Below, one piece after another: positions 17,942 through 26,000 of a DNA stretch of 45,248 bases; positions within the stretch are counted from its first letter, which is position 1, and each line of letters opens with the position of its first letter. The translations under genes and the position numbers were made by a program. This DNA is from Candidatus Phocaeicola excrementigallinarum (lineage in GTDB: Bacteria > Bacteroidota > Bacteroidia > Bacteroidales > Bacteroidaceae). The notes under the pieces were generated by a model. That model was not told the DNA's origin. It did not search any database and saw only the letters and a program-made list of their open reading frames with translations. The stretch lies in assembly GCA_019120125.1 (NCBI GenBank), contig DWVR01000058.1, forward strand, positions 1 to 45,248, in the 5' to 3' direction.

Positions 17942-19711
17942 TTATTCATATCCCTTGTTCTGAGAATACAGTCCAGGTATGTAGAACATCTGATTATAAG
18001 GTATCGGGAAGAACTCGTTCTTTCCGGGCGTATAATGCGCGTCCCTGTAATACAATCCGTAAGTCTGCTCCACGGTCTCGCCTGCTTCATTCACGTAAGT
18101 GTATACGGATTTCTGTTCACTGGCAAAATAAGCGTTCAAAGTCTGTGAGGCAATTCCCCAACGGCGCAGGTCGAAATAACGGCCGTTCTCCATAGCCATC
18201 TCCAGACGACGCTCCCAGCGCAGACACTTGCGGGCAGTCTCCTTGTCGCTGAAATAACCTGCAGGATAAAGGGCAATCTCACACTGGTCTGCAGCGTATG
18301 CGATATGTTTGCCCACAGAGTTGGCTGCACGGTTACGGATGTCGTTCACAATCTCTTCCGCCTCGTCAAGACGGTTCAGTTCAATGAGAGCTTCCGCACG
18401 CATCAGCATCACATCCGTGTAACGGAACACATAATCGTTCATCGCAAAAGCCTGCCAGGAACCGTTGAATGTTTCTCCCTGTGAACGCTGCGGCACTTCT
18501 TTCAGCGAGGTGTAGAATCCGTACTCATTCGGTGTACGCGAGTTGGCGGTAGTCATTGTATACTGAGCCTCATATTTGTAAGGGAAGGTCGGCATCCCTA
18601 CGGTATGGAACAGACGCGGATCCCACTTCTGTGCGGTGGGCTGCCCGTTTATCGGATAGTCTGTCTTGTCATTGAAATCATCGAACATAGGCAGACCGTC
18701 CTTCGTCTTAAACGCGTTCACCAGATTCTGCGAAGGCTTGTGGAAATCCCATCCGCAAGACCACATCTGCCAGCAACCGTTCAATGTGTTCGACCAATTG
18801 GCCCGTCCGTATGTCGTGTTGTCATCCTCATAATCGGAAGTCTGTACGGCAAACACGGATTCCTTGCTGTTCTTATATTCCGGAAGGAATATGTCGCCGA
18901 AGTCCTCCATATAGCCATATTGTGAGTTTACCACATCCTCCGTATAATCCACTACCTTCTGCATGTACTCGTTATTGATGTGAGCCACACCTGTGGTAGC
19001 CTCATAACCGTCGCCCCATGCCAGATTCAGATAACATTTCGCCAGATATGCGGCGGCCGCAATCTTGTTGGCACGTCCGTCCTCACCCGGACCTTTCGCC
19101 GGCAACACATCGTACGCTTCCTGGAAATCATCGATCACTTTCTGGAAAAGTTCCTCGTAGCTCAACGCATCGTTGCGGACTTCCTCATAAGTACTGTTCT
19201 TGTAGACTTCCTCATCAATCCAGGGAACCTGACGGAACACGGTCAGCAATTTATAATAGAAATGAGCGCGCAGGAACTTCACTTCAGCCACCCGCTGACG
19301 GGTCGTCTCTTCTCCCAAGACAGAAGTCCCGTTCTGTTCCAAAGAAACCAAGGCACGGTTGCATCGGGAAACCGCACAAAACAGACGGTACCAAAGCTCG
19401 TCCATCTCACCTGGTGTGGTCGGAGTCAACGTAGTCCAAATGTCAAACGCATGGTAACCGGTATCGTTCGGTCCGGAACCGCCTTTCAGACAATCGTCAG
19501 AAGTGATGTCACCGTACGGAAAAAGATTGAACGGATAGGTGTACCAACAGTCACCCAACATGGCGTATGCCGCATTGACCATGGATTCCGGTTCGGAAAA
19601 AGCCTTGTCCTCATCCACCACCGCAGTCGGTGTATAGTCCAGAAAATCGTTACAGCCCGTAAAACCCAATCCTAATGTACAGGCCAGAAAGAATGTATAT
19701 AGTTTTTTCAT
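17942..19711 (-). CDS. SusD/RagB family glycan-binding lipoprotein
   Basis: The 589-residue surface lipoprotein should bind fructan at the cell surface and form the lid of the SusC channel. It has a lipoprotein leader with lipobox LGFTGC (Cys20), the typical mature start NDFLDYTPTAVVDEDKAFS, and the SusD/RagB pattern of helical repeats with a conserved C-terminal region (DVMLMRAEALIELNRLDEA, RRLEMAMENGRYFDLRRWG, and FPIPYNQM near the end). It lies 21 bp downstream of susC-like and is cotranscribed with it. A 190-bp gap separates it from GH32. Confidence 0.95.
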   Translation of the reverse strand: MKKLYTFFLACTLGLGFTGCNDFLDYTPTAVVDEDKAFSEPESMVNAAYAMLGDCWYTYPFNLFPYGDITSDDCLKGGSGPNDTGYHAFDIWTTLTPTTPGEMDELWYRLFCAVSRCNRALVSLEQNGTSVLGEETTRQRVAEVKFLRAHFYYKLLTVFRQVPWIDEEVYKNSTYEEVRNDALSYEELFQKVIDDFQEAYDVLPAKGPGEDGRANKIAAAAYLAKCYLNLAWGDGYEATTGVAHINNEYMQKVVDYTEDVVNSQYGYMEDFGDIFLPEYKNSKESVFAVQTSDYEDDNTTYGRANWSNTLNGCWQMWSCGWDFHKPSQNLVNAFKTKDGLPMFDDFNDKTDYPINGQPTAQKWDPRLFHTVGMPTFPYKYEAQYTMTTANSRTPNEYGFYTSLKEVPQRSQGETFNGSWQAFAMNDYVFRYTDVMLMRAEALIELNRLDEAEEIVNDIRNRAANSVGKHIAYAADQCEIALYPAGYFSDKETARKCLRWERRLEMAMENGRYFDLRRWGIASQTLNAYFASEQKSVYTYVNEAGETVEQTYGLYYRDAHYTPGKNEFFPIPYNQMFYIPGLYSQNKGYE

Positions 19712-19732
19712 GACAGTCTTTTATTTATATGA

Positions 19733-22700
19733 TTAAAAACCTATTTGCAAGCCAAATGAAACTGAAGTAGCCAGCGGATAATTCCAGTCAGGGTTCTCCG
19801 GATCCGGACATGTCAGGCTCTTGCTTTTGATCGTCAGCAGGTTCTGACCGGAAACGTAGATACGTGCGTTCGACATCTTGAATTTTGAGAGGAATGATGA
19901 CGGCACATTGTAACCGAGCTGCAAGGTACGCAGTTTCAGGTATGAACCGTTCTCTACAAAATAACTTGAAGCACGTCCCTCATCTGCCGTGTTCGATGTG
20001 GTCAGCATAGGTATCGTGGAACCGGTATTATTGGTATTCCAGGCACCCAACAGACGGTTTCCTTTATTCGATCCGGCATCCGTCACACTCCAGAAGTCAG
20101 TCTGGAATTTCTGGTTGTTGTAGACATCCTTGTCGCACACGCCCTGCCAGAACATGCTGAGGTCGAAATTCTTGTAGTTCAACGCGATGTTCAGACCGTA
20201 AGAGAACTTCGGAACGGGATTGTATATCCAGTCCTGGTCATCAGCGTTGATCACGCCGTTTCCGTCCAGATCCGCATATTTCAGTCCGCCGACACGCGCG
20301 TTAGGTTGTCCGGAAGCCTCCACCTCCGCCTGATTCTGATAAAGTCCTGTAACCACATATCCAACTATGGAACCGTAAGGCATTCCCGACTGTACAAGGT
20401 TCTCGGTAGAAGTGTGCGCGTACGAACCGGTAGTGGTAGAAGGCAGATAAGTCACCTTGTTTCTGAAGAAGTCTGCATTGGCACTGATATCCAGTCCCAG
20501 TCCACAGGCAAGATTCTTACGATAACCGAGTGAGAATTCCATACCCCAGTTCCTCAGCGACGGACCGTTCAGCCAAGAAGCGCCGCCCTCACCGAGAGCA
20601 CCCAGATAAGCCGGAGTGATCAGCATATCGTCCACATCCTTGATATATCCGTCGATTGTTCCATACAAGCTGCCCTGAAGGAAAGTGAAATCAGTACCGA
20701 TGTTATATTGAGTGGCGGACTCCCATTTCAGATTCGGGTTGGCAAGCTGAGTGGCACGGTAACCGGAAGGGAATGTGCCCGAACCTTGCAAATAAAGGTC
20801 GTATGCGGTTGAAGTGACACGGTCCAGACCGTAGTCCACCACATAAAGACCGAACTGGGCATTGTTGTCGATGGCCTGGTTACCGGTCTCACCCCAGGAG
20901 AGACGGATTTTCCAGTCATCCATCCAGTCCTTGTCCAACAATTTGGAAATACGGAAACCCAATGTAGCTGCCGGGAAAGTACCCCAACGGTTGTCACGTC
21001 CGAAACGGGATGAACCGTCACGACGGATAGTGAACGAAGCCAGAATCAGGTCATCATAGTTATAATCGGCCTTTCCGAAGAAAGAAGCCAGCCGGTAACC
21101 CACCTTCGCACCGGTATTGCGCATGGCACCTGTCGCCGCGTTCGGCCACATATAGTCCACATCTTCCAGAGCATATCCTTCGGAATAAGCGGAGAAGTCA
21201 ATTACACTCTGTTTTGACATTTCAGCACCGACCAATACGGTGATGTCATGTTTGTCCGCCACCTTGAAATTATAGTTGGCCGTATTCGACCATGTCCAGT
21301 TGGTCTGGTTGTTGTGCGACAAAGTGGTCTTCGCGATGTCATTGTTGACAATATCCGAATGGAAAGTCGGAGTCATCGAGTTGATGAACGACAGATAAGT
21401 GTCAATACCGAAATTAGATCGCAAGGTCAATCCTTTTATCGGCTTGATTTCCACATACGCGTTACCGAACAGACGCCAGTAATCCAAATGGTTGTTACGG
21501 TTGTCATATTGTTCGCGGGCAGGGTTCTGACGGTCGCTCATACCTCCTACCGGTCCGGCGAATGTCTTTCCGTCCTCTTCATATACCGGCACTGTCGGGG
21601 CCATCTTCAGCGCGTTCTCCATCGGAGCGCAATCCACCTGCTTCGAATAAGTCAGCGTGAAATTCTCACCTATGGTTATATACTTGTTGATATTGTATGA
21701 AGAGTTCATACGCGCGGAGATATTCTGGAAATCAGTATATTTCAGAATACCGTTGTTTTTCTTGTAACCCAGAGAGAACATTGTGGAATGCTTGTCGGTG
21801 GCATGCGACAAAGACAAGTCGTATGTCTGTGCGAAACCTGTACGCGAAATCTCATCCAGCCAATCCGTATCAGAATATCTCATCGTTTTCCTGCTGTTGA
21901 TATAACCGTCATAAAGACCATTCACCGTATAGTTCACATAACTGCCTGTAGCCGGATTCCATACCGTAATCGGCGTACCGCTGGCCGCATTCAGGTTCAA
22001 TCCATAATTGGCCGCGTAATCTGCAGGATTCAACCCGTCATTCAAAGCCGCCTGTGCCATCGCCGTAGCATACTCAGCCGAGTTAGACAACTTCATCAAC
22101 GACTGAGAAGTATAGAACTGGGCAGTCAGGTTGGTAGAAAAGTCCACTTTGATCTTATCCCCTTTCTTTCCTTTCTTCGTAGTAATGATAATCACACCGT
22201 TGGAGGCACGAGAACCGTAAATGGAAGCGGAAGCCGCATCCTTCAACACTTGCATACTTTCGATATCATTCGCGTTCAGAGAGTTCAATGCCTGATTTGT
22301 CGGCACCCCGTCAATGACATACAACGGATCCTGTGAGGAATTGAAAGAACCGATACCACGGATACGCACCGTTCCCGTACCCATAGGAGAACCGGTCGAT
22401 GTGATTGTCATACCCGGCACCTTACCCTGCAAAGCCTTCATGGGGTCCATATCAGGGGCTGTCTTCATCTCATCGGTAGAGACCACAGCCACCGACCCGG
22501 TCAGATCCGCCTTACGCTGGCTCTGATAACCCGTCACCACCACTTCATCAAGCACCTCGGAGTCTTCTTCCAGAACCACTTTCATTACGCTCTGCGCTTT
22601 CAGAGTCTGAGTCTTGCAGCCTACATAAGAAACGGTGATCTCGGCCCCTTCTTTCACCGTCAGAACAAAGTTTCCGTCGAAATCGGTAATGATACCGTTG

Positions 22701-22864
22701 GACGTGTTTCCCGCCTCAACCACGGAAGCTCCGATTACGGGCAGTCCGTCTGCCTTGGCAATCACTGTCCCGCTCACCTGCAAGGTCTGGGCGTGGACTG
22801 TCGCGCATAGTCCGATAAGGAACAGCGCGAAAAGGAATGTTTTCTTCATGCCTTCCATACGCAT
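19733..22864 (-). CDS. SusC/RagA family TonB-linked outer-membrane transporter
   Basis: The 1043-residue outer-membrane protein should import fructan oligosaccharides with TonB energy. After a signal peptide (cleavage after VHAQ) comes a carboxypeptidase-regulatory-like domain (LQVSGTVIAKADGLPVIGAS, about 28-105) and a TonB-box region with VLDEVVVTGYQSQRK. The plug domain follows (KALQGKVPGMTITSTG, VRIRGIGSFNSSQDPLYVIDG), then a long 22-strand-type barrel ending in the hydrophobic VSFGLQIGF. The ATG at 22864 is chosen; a second ATG at 22849 would shorten the leader by five residues. It heads the minus-strand fructan operon, with a -7 element at 22921-22928. Confidence 0.96.
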   Translation of the reverse strand: MRMEGMKKTFLFALFLIGLCATVHAQTLQVSGTVIAKADGLPVIGASVVEAGNTSNGIITDFDGNFVLTVKEGAEITVSYVGCKTQTLKAQSVMKVVLEEDSEVLDEVVVTGYQSQRKADLTGSVAVVSTDEMKTAPDMDPMKALQGKVPGMTITSTGSPMGTGTVRIRGIGSFNSSQDPLYVIDGVPTNQALNSLNANDIESMQVLKDAASASIYGSRASNGVIIITTKKGKKGDKIKVDFSTNLTAQFYTSQSLMKLSNSAEYATAMAQAALNDGLNPADYAANYGLNLNAASGTPITVWNPATGSYVNYTVNGLYDGYINSRKTMRYSDTDWLDEISRTGFAQTYDLSLSHATDKHSTMFSLGYKKNNGILKYTDFQNISARMNSSYNINKYITIGENFTLTYSKQVDCAPMENALKMAPTVPVYEEDGKTFAGPVGGMSDRQNPAREQYDNRNNHLDYWRLFGNAYVEIKPIKGLTLRSNFGIDTYLSFINSMTPTFHSDIVNNDIAKTTLSHNNQTNWTWSNTANYNFKVADKHDITVLVGAEMSKQSVIDFSAYSEGYALEDVDYMWPNAATGAMRNTGAKVGYRLASFFGKADYNYDDLILASFTIRRDGSSRFGRDNRWGTFPAATLGFRISKLLDKDWMDDWKIRLSWGETGNQAIDNNAQFGLYVVDYGLDRVTSTAYDLYLQGSGTFPSGYRATQLANPNLKWESATQYNIGTDFTFLQGSLYGTIDGYIKDVDDMLITPAYLGALGEGGASWLNGPSLRNWGMEFSLGYRKNLACGLGLDISANADFFRNKVTYLPSTTTGSYAHTSTENLVQSGMPYGSIVGYVVTGLYQNQAEVEASGQPNARVGGLKYADLDGNGVINADDQDWIYNPVPKFSYGLNIALNYKNFDLSMFWQGVCDKDVYNNQKFQTDFWSVTDAGSNKGNRLLGAWNTNNTGSTIPMLTTSNTADEGRASSYFVENGSYLKLRTLQLGYNVPSSFLSKFKMSNARIYVSGQNLLTIKSKSLTCPDPENPDWNYPLATSVSFGLQIGF

Positions 22865-22920
22865 TAAATTTTAATTGTTATACATCGTTTTTACTTTTGA
22901 TTGTCCGATTGGGAACAATG

Positions 22921-22928
22921 CAAAAGTA
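22921..22928 (-). promoter_or_regulatory. -7 element of the susC-led fructan operon
   Basis: The plus strand CAAAAGTA is TACTTTTG on the minus strand, 57 bp before the susC-like ATG. A candidate activator site lies just upstream (22948-22965). Confidence 0.55.
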
Positions 22929-22947
22929 CTGCATGAGGGCAGGAACG

Positions 22948-22965
22948 TGTTTCAAAGATGTTTCA
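22948..22965. promoter_or_regulatory. TGTTTCA direct repeats, candidate HTCS operator
   Basis: TGTTTCA occurs at 22948-22954 and again at 22959-22965, exactly 11 bp apart. The pair begins 20 bp upstream of the minus-strand -7 element of susC, the usual place for an AraC-type activator. Assignment to the HTCS at 9100-11841 is inference. Confidence 0.4.
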
Positions 22966-22985
22966 TTGACAGATAAAAATGCTTC

Positions 22986-23004
22986 CTTGCAACAATATTG
23001 CAAG
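22986..23004. repeat. 7-bp inverted repeat upstream of susC
   Basis: CTTGCAACAATATTGCAAG is a perfect 7-bp inverted repeat around a 5-bp centre. It lies about 58 bp upstream of the susC -7 element and 30 bp before the lgt terminator. It could be an operator, but no partner protein is indicated. Confidence 0.4.
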
Positions 23005-23027
23005 CATAGGCAACAAAAATAATGAAC

Positions 23028-23079
23028 AAAAACGAGGCTGCCTCAAAACGAAAGCCAATTTTCATTTTGAGACAGTCTC
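23028..23079 (-). terminator. Rho-independent terminator of lgt
   Basis: The 15-bp arms at 23034-23048 (GAGGCTGCCTCAAAA) and 23065-23079 pair with two G-T wobble positions. On the minus strand the stem is followed by a run of T (plus-strand A-run just before 23034). It lies 28 bp after the lgt stop. Confidence 0.75.
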
Positions 23080-23106
23080 AATCCACACAATCTATAAAAG
23101 TATCTT

Positions 23107-23934
23107 TCAGAAAGCCTCTTTCCGCTTCTTGCTGGTGGCTATCAGCCATGCCCCCAGAAGAATGAGCGGCACGCTGAGCCACTGCCCGATGTTCAGGGTC
23201 ATGCCCACTTCTTCCGCCACCTGCGGATTTTTCATGAACTCCAGCCCGAAACGCGCCCCGAAAAATATCAGCAATGACACGCCAGTGATAAGACCGACCC
23301 GTTTCTGAAGATGGTATTTATGATACATTACCCACGAAACGACAAAAGCCACCAGACAATAGAGCATCTCATAGATCTGAGTAGGATGACACGGCAACGA
23401 CGCTCCGTCACGGTTATACAGTTCCTGCCACTCGCGGGAACGTACGAACTCGAATCCCCATGGCAAGGTTGTGGGGAAACCGAATATCTCCGAGTTCATC
23501 AGATTGCCGAAACGAATACACATGCACACCACCGCCACGGCAGGTATCATACGGTCGAAAAGCCACCACACGCTTTTCTTTGTCACCTTCCTGGAATACC
23601 ATATCAGCGCAAGTATCAGCATGAACACTCCGCCGTGACTGGCCAGACCGCCTTTCCAGATTTTCAGGATTTCTGCCGGATGAGCGCCGTAATAGTCCCA
23701 TTCATAAAACAGACAGTGACCGAGACGCGCGCCTATCACACTGCTCACGATGCAATAAATGAACAGTTTGTCGGCCCAACCTTCAGGATAACCTTCCTTC
23801 TTGAACAGACGGGAAACCATCTCGTATGCCAGAATGAAGCCCACGCCCCACATCAGGCCATACCAACGGACTTCAAGCGGTCCTAAATGCAACATGACGG
23901 GATCCACGTCCCATACGATACTTGCCAGATTCAT
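23107..23934 (-). CDS. lgt: Prolipoprotein diacylglyceryl transferase
   Basis: Lgt moves a diacylglyceryl group from phosphatidylglycerol to the lipobox cysteine of prelipoproteins in the inner membrane. The 275-residue product has about seven hydrophobic segments. It shows the N-terminal RWYGLMWGVGF, the signature RFGNLMNSEIFG (corresponding to the usual GRxGNFxNGE), and HPTQIYEMLYCL in the C-terminal half. The C-terminus is basic (ATSKKRKEAF). It is a single gene, not in an operon with a neighbour on either side. Its substrates here would include the SusD-like protein, one GH92 and the surface lipoprotein at 42917. Confidence 0.96.
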   Translation of the reverse strand: MNLASIVWDVDPVMLHLGPLEVRWYGLMWGVGFILAYEMVSRLFKKEGYPEGWADKLFIYCIVSSVIGARLGHCLFYEWDYYGAHPAEILKIWKGGLASHGGVFMLILALIWYSRKVTKKSVWWLFDRMIPAVAVVCMCIRFGNLMNSEIFGFPTTLPWGFEFVRSREWQELYNRDGASLPCHPTQIYEMLYCLVAFVVSWVMYHKYHLQKRVGLITGVSLLIFFGARFGLEFMKNPQVAEEVGMTLNIGQWLSVPLILLGAWLIATSKKRKEAF

Positions 23935-24008
23935 TATTTTCTTCTTTTAAATGCGTTATCGTCTGCAAAGGAACAAAAAAGCCGCTGTTCTCTGACAGAA
24001 GTTCTGTT

Positions 24009-24110
24009 AAAAAATCCGTATATGTCTGTTCAGACCAGACATAAAGACACGGAGACACAGAGTCTTCACTTTGCCGGTCTGCAAAAATTCTTCTCTGTGT
24101 CCCCGTGTCT
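24009..24110 (-). terminator. Stem-loops after ddh, probable terminator
   Basis: Two hairpins follow the ddh stop on the minus strand. The first pairs 24093-24110 with 24045-24062 (18 bp, one mismatch; AGACACGGAGACACAGAG type) around a 30-base loop. The second is TATGTCTG (24021-24028) / CAGACATA (24036-24043), a perfect 8-bp stem, followed six bases later by a run of six T (A-run 24009-24014). The second is the better terminator. Confidence 0.55.
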
Positions 24111-24130
24111 CTGCGCTCAATTCCTGAGGC

Positions 24131-25030
24131 TTATACCAAGTGTGCTACCCACTCGTCCCGGTCGCCCGGAAGCAGGTCAACCACCGGAATCTCAATCATG
24201 GTGTAACATCCGGGCTGCTGGCGCATCGAAGCACGTGCCACGCAAACCAATACCTGGGCGGTAAGGGCCGGATTGTTGATTTTCATGTCGAACTCGAACA
24301 ACTGGTTGTGGGTCTTGCCTGACACTCCTTTGCGCACCAGGTTCACACCATGGCCCACATCATTCAGATCGTCCACGCAAGCCACCTGTTTTACGTGAGT
24401 CTCATCGTTCACGAAATACGGATCTGCCTTGATGGCTGCTTCCACGGTCTTGAAATCAGCTCCTTCCTCCAGTTCCACATATACCATACGGCGATGGATA
24501 CCTGTACCGACCGGAATAGTCATTGACAATGCGTCCTTCACACCGTCGATGGCGCGTACGGCCACAGAATGTCCCATACTGCGGCCCGGACCGAAGTTGG
24601 TATAAGTGATGCCTTTCGGAGCAATAGCCTCCATCAGTGTACGCACCACCGAATCGCTTCCCGGATCCCAGCCTGCGGAAATGACAGAAACGGTGTTGTT
24701 CGCTTTGGCCACCTCGCCCAGGTTACGACGCAGGTCACTGATCTGAGTGTGGATGTCAAAACTGTCCACCGTATTGATTCCGAGAGCCAGAATTTCTTTC
24801 GCATATTGTTCCACACTGCGTGTCGGAGTAGCCAGGATAGCCACGTCCACATCCTTCAGTTCTCTTATATCTTTCACCACCTCATAATTGGCCAACTCGG
24901 CAGGCTTGTTCTCCGCACCATGACGACGCACGATACCTGCCACTTCAAAATCGGGGGCCGCTTCAAGAGCCTCCAACGTAAACTTTCCGATGTTACCGTA
25001 ACCCACTACGGCCGCTCTAATCTTTCTCAT
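24131..25030 (-). CDS. ddh: meso-Diaminopimelate dehydrogenase
   Basis: The enzyme makes meso-diaminopimelate from tetrahydrodipicolinate, ammonia and NADPH in one step, supplying lysine and peptidoglycan. The 299-residue product has an N-terminal Rossmann motif (RAAVVGYGNIGKF), the segment SAGWDPGSDSVVR and the substrate-domain sequence TNFGPGRSMGHSVAVRAIDGV, all typical of Ddh. I start at the ATG at 25030, where AGAAAG lies just upstream. The longer frame to 25090 would add 20 residues encoded by repeat-like DNA. A -7 element is at 25118-25125. Both ends of the gene are flanked by copies of a CACAGAGACACGG motif. Confidence 0.95.
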   Translation of the reverse strand: MRKIRAAVVGYGNIGKFTLEALEAAPDFEVAGIVRRHGAENKPAELANYEVVKDIRELKDVDVAILATPTRSVEQYAKEILALGINTVDSFDIHTQISDLRRNLGEVAKANNTVSVISAGWDPGSDSVVRTLMEAIAPKGITYTNFGPGRSMGHSVAVRAIDGVKDALSMTIPVGTGIHRRMVYVELEEGADFKTVEAAIKADPYFVNDETHVKQVACVDDLNDVGHGVNLVRKGVSGKTHNQLFEFDMKINNPALTAQVLVCVARASMRQQPGCYTMIEIPVVDLLPGDRDEWVAHLV

Positions 25031-25073
25031 CTTTCTTACTGATATGTTTATGAATTTGTTTTCCTGAATTGAA

Positions 25074-25087
25074 CACAGAGACACGGA
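25074..25087. repeat. CACAGAGACACGGA motif upstream of ddh
   Basis: The same motif, in the opposite orientation, forms the left arm of the stem-loop downstream of ddh (24045-24062), and its complement the right arm. The ddh gene is therefore bracketed by the motif. Confidence 0.55.
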
Positions 25088-25117
25088 CAAACTCTTCCTC
25101 CGTCACTGATTCAGCCA

Positions 25118-25125
25118 CAAAAATA
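25118..25125 (-). promoter_or_regulatory. -7 element for ddh
   Basis: The plus strand CAAAAATA is TATTTTTG on the minus strand, 88 bp before the ATG. The leader would contain the CACAGAGACACGGA motif. Confidence 0.45.
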
Positions 25126-25211
25126 CAAAAGCGGAACCATTCCAAAAAAGAAGTGTGGAGTGATTTTCCAAATATCTGAAGCAAACTTACAATTTATAAG
25201 TTTTTTATGGC

Positions 25212-25219
25212 TATTTTTG
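25212..25219 (+). promoter_or_regulatory. -7 element for ruvA
   Basis: TATTTTTG matches TAnnTTTG and lies 28 bp before the ruvA ATG. Confidence 0.55.
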
Positions 25220-25247
25220 CTCATAATTTATAATCTACCGGAAAATC

Positions 25248-25844
25248 ATGATTGAATATATCAAAGGAGAACTTGTGGAGGAGACACCGGCACAAGCTGT
25301 AGTGGAGTGCAACGGAATGGGTTACGGCATAAACATCTCGCTCAACACCTATTCTGCCATACAAGGCAAAAACAATGTCAAACTATATATCTACGAGGCT
25401 ATCCGTGAGGACGCGCATGTGCTTTACGGATTCGCCACCAAGGAAGAACGCGAGCTTTTCCTGATGCTCATTTCCGTATCCGGAATCGGAGGAAACACGG
25501 CGCGGATGATTCTTTCGGCTTTGTCACCCACTGAATTATGCAACGTGATCAGCAACGGAAACGACAAGCTGCTGAAAACCGTGAAGGGTATCGGATTGAA
25601 AACGGCCCAACGTATCATTGTGGAGCTGAAAGACAAGATCGCTTCTACGGGAATCGGTTCATCGGCCCCTGTCAGCACGCTCAGCACAACCGTACACAGT
25701 GAGATTTATGAGGAAGCGGTGGCGGCTCTTACCATGCTGGGATTTGCACAGGCACCCTCACAGAAAGTGGTGGCCACTATTTTGAAAGAAGAGCCGGACG
25801 CACCCGTGGAAAAGGTTATCAAAATGGCTTTAAAAAGACTTTGA
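25248..25844 (+). CDS. ruvA: Holliday junction branch-migration protein RuvA
   Basis: RuvA tetramers bind four-way junctions and load the RuvB motor. The 198-residue length is normal. Domain I (1-65) begins [14 protein letters not shown] and contains the acidic-pin region. Domain II (about 70-140) has two helix-hairpin-helix motifs, [16 protein letters not shown] and [22 protein letters not shown]. Domain III (about 150-198) starts [12 protein letters not shown]. There is no ruvB or ruvC beside it. It converges on a GH92 gene, with a twin-hairpin block between. Confidence 0.97.
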   Translation: MIEYIKGELVEETPAQAVVECNGMGYGINISLNTYSAIQGKNNVKLYIYEAIREDAHVLYGFATKEERELFLMLISVSGIGGNTARMILSALSPTELCNVISNGNDKLLKTVKGIGLKTAQRIIVELKDKIASTGIGSSAPVSTLSTTVHSEIYEEAVAALTMLGFAQAPSQKVVATILKEEPDAPVEKVIKMALKRL

Positions 25845-25876
25845 TTTTTCAATTTCCACCCAGACAACAGACAGAA

Positions 25877-25961
25877 AAAAACGTCAAGACGTCTTAACCA
25901 AAACGTCCTGACGTTTTACCTAAAACGCCTTGACGTTTTGATTGAAACGTCAAGGCGTTTT
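25877..25961. terminator. Twin-hairpin bidirectional terminator of four AAACGTC-type units
   Basis: Four related 17- to 19-bp units occur at 25877-25895, 25900-25917, 25922-25939 and 25945-25961, about 22 bp apart. Units 3 and 4 are perfect inverted copies over 17 bp (AAAACGCCTTGACGTTT) with a 6-base loop. Units 1 and 2 pair with about two mismatches. A-runs and T-runs flank the stems, so the block can stop transcription from both ruvA (+) and the GH92 gene (-). Confidence 0.75.
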
Positions 25962-26000
25962 CCACATGGTCTTTCGGGACTTTTCCTGTCGTCAACCGAA

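Noticed and set aside
25877-25961. CRISPR-like array
   Set aside because: The four units are only 17-19 bp with 3-6 bp between them, are palindromic and pair with each other, and no cas gene is present.
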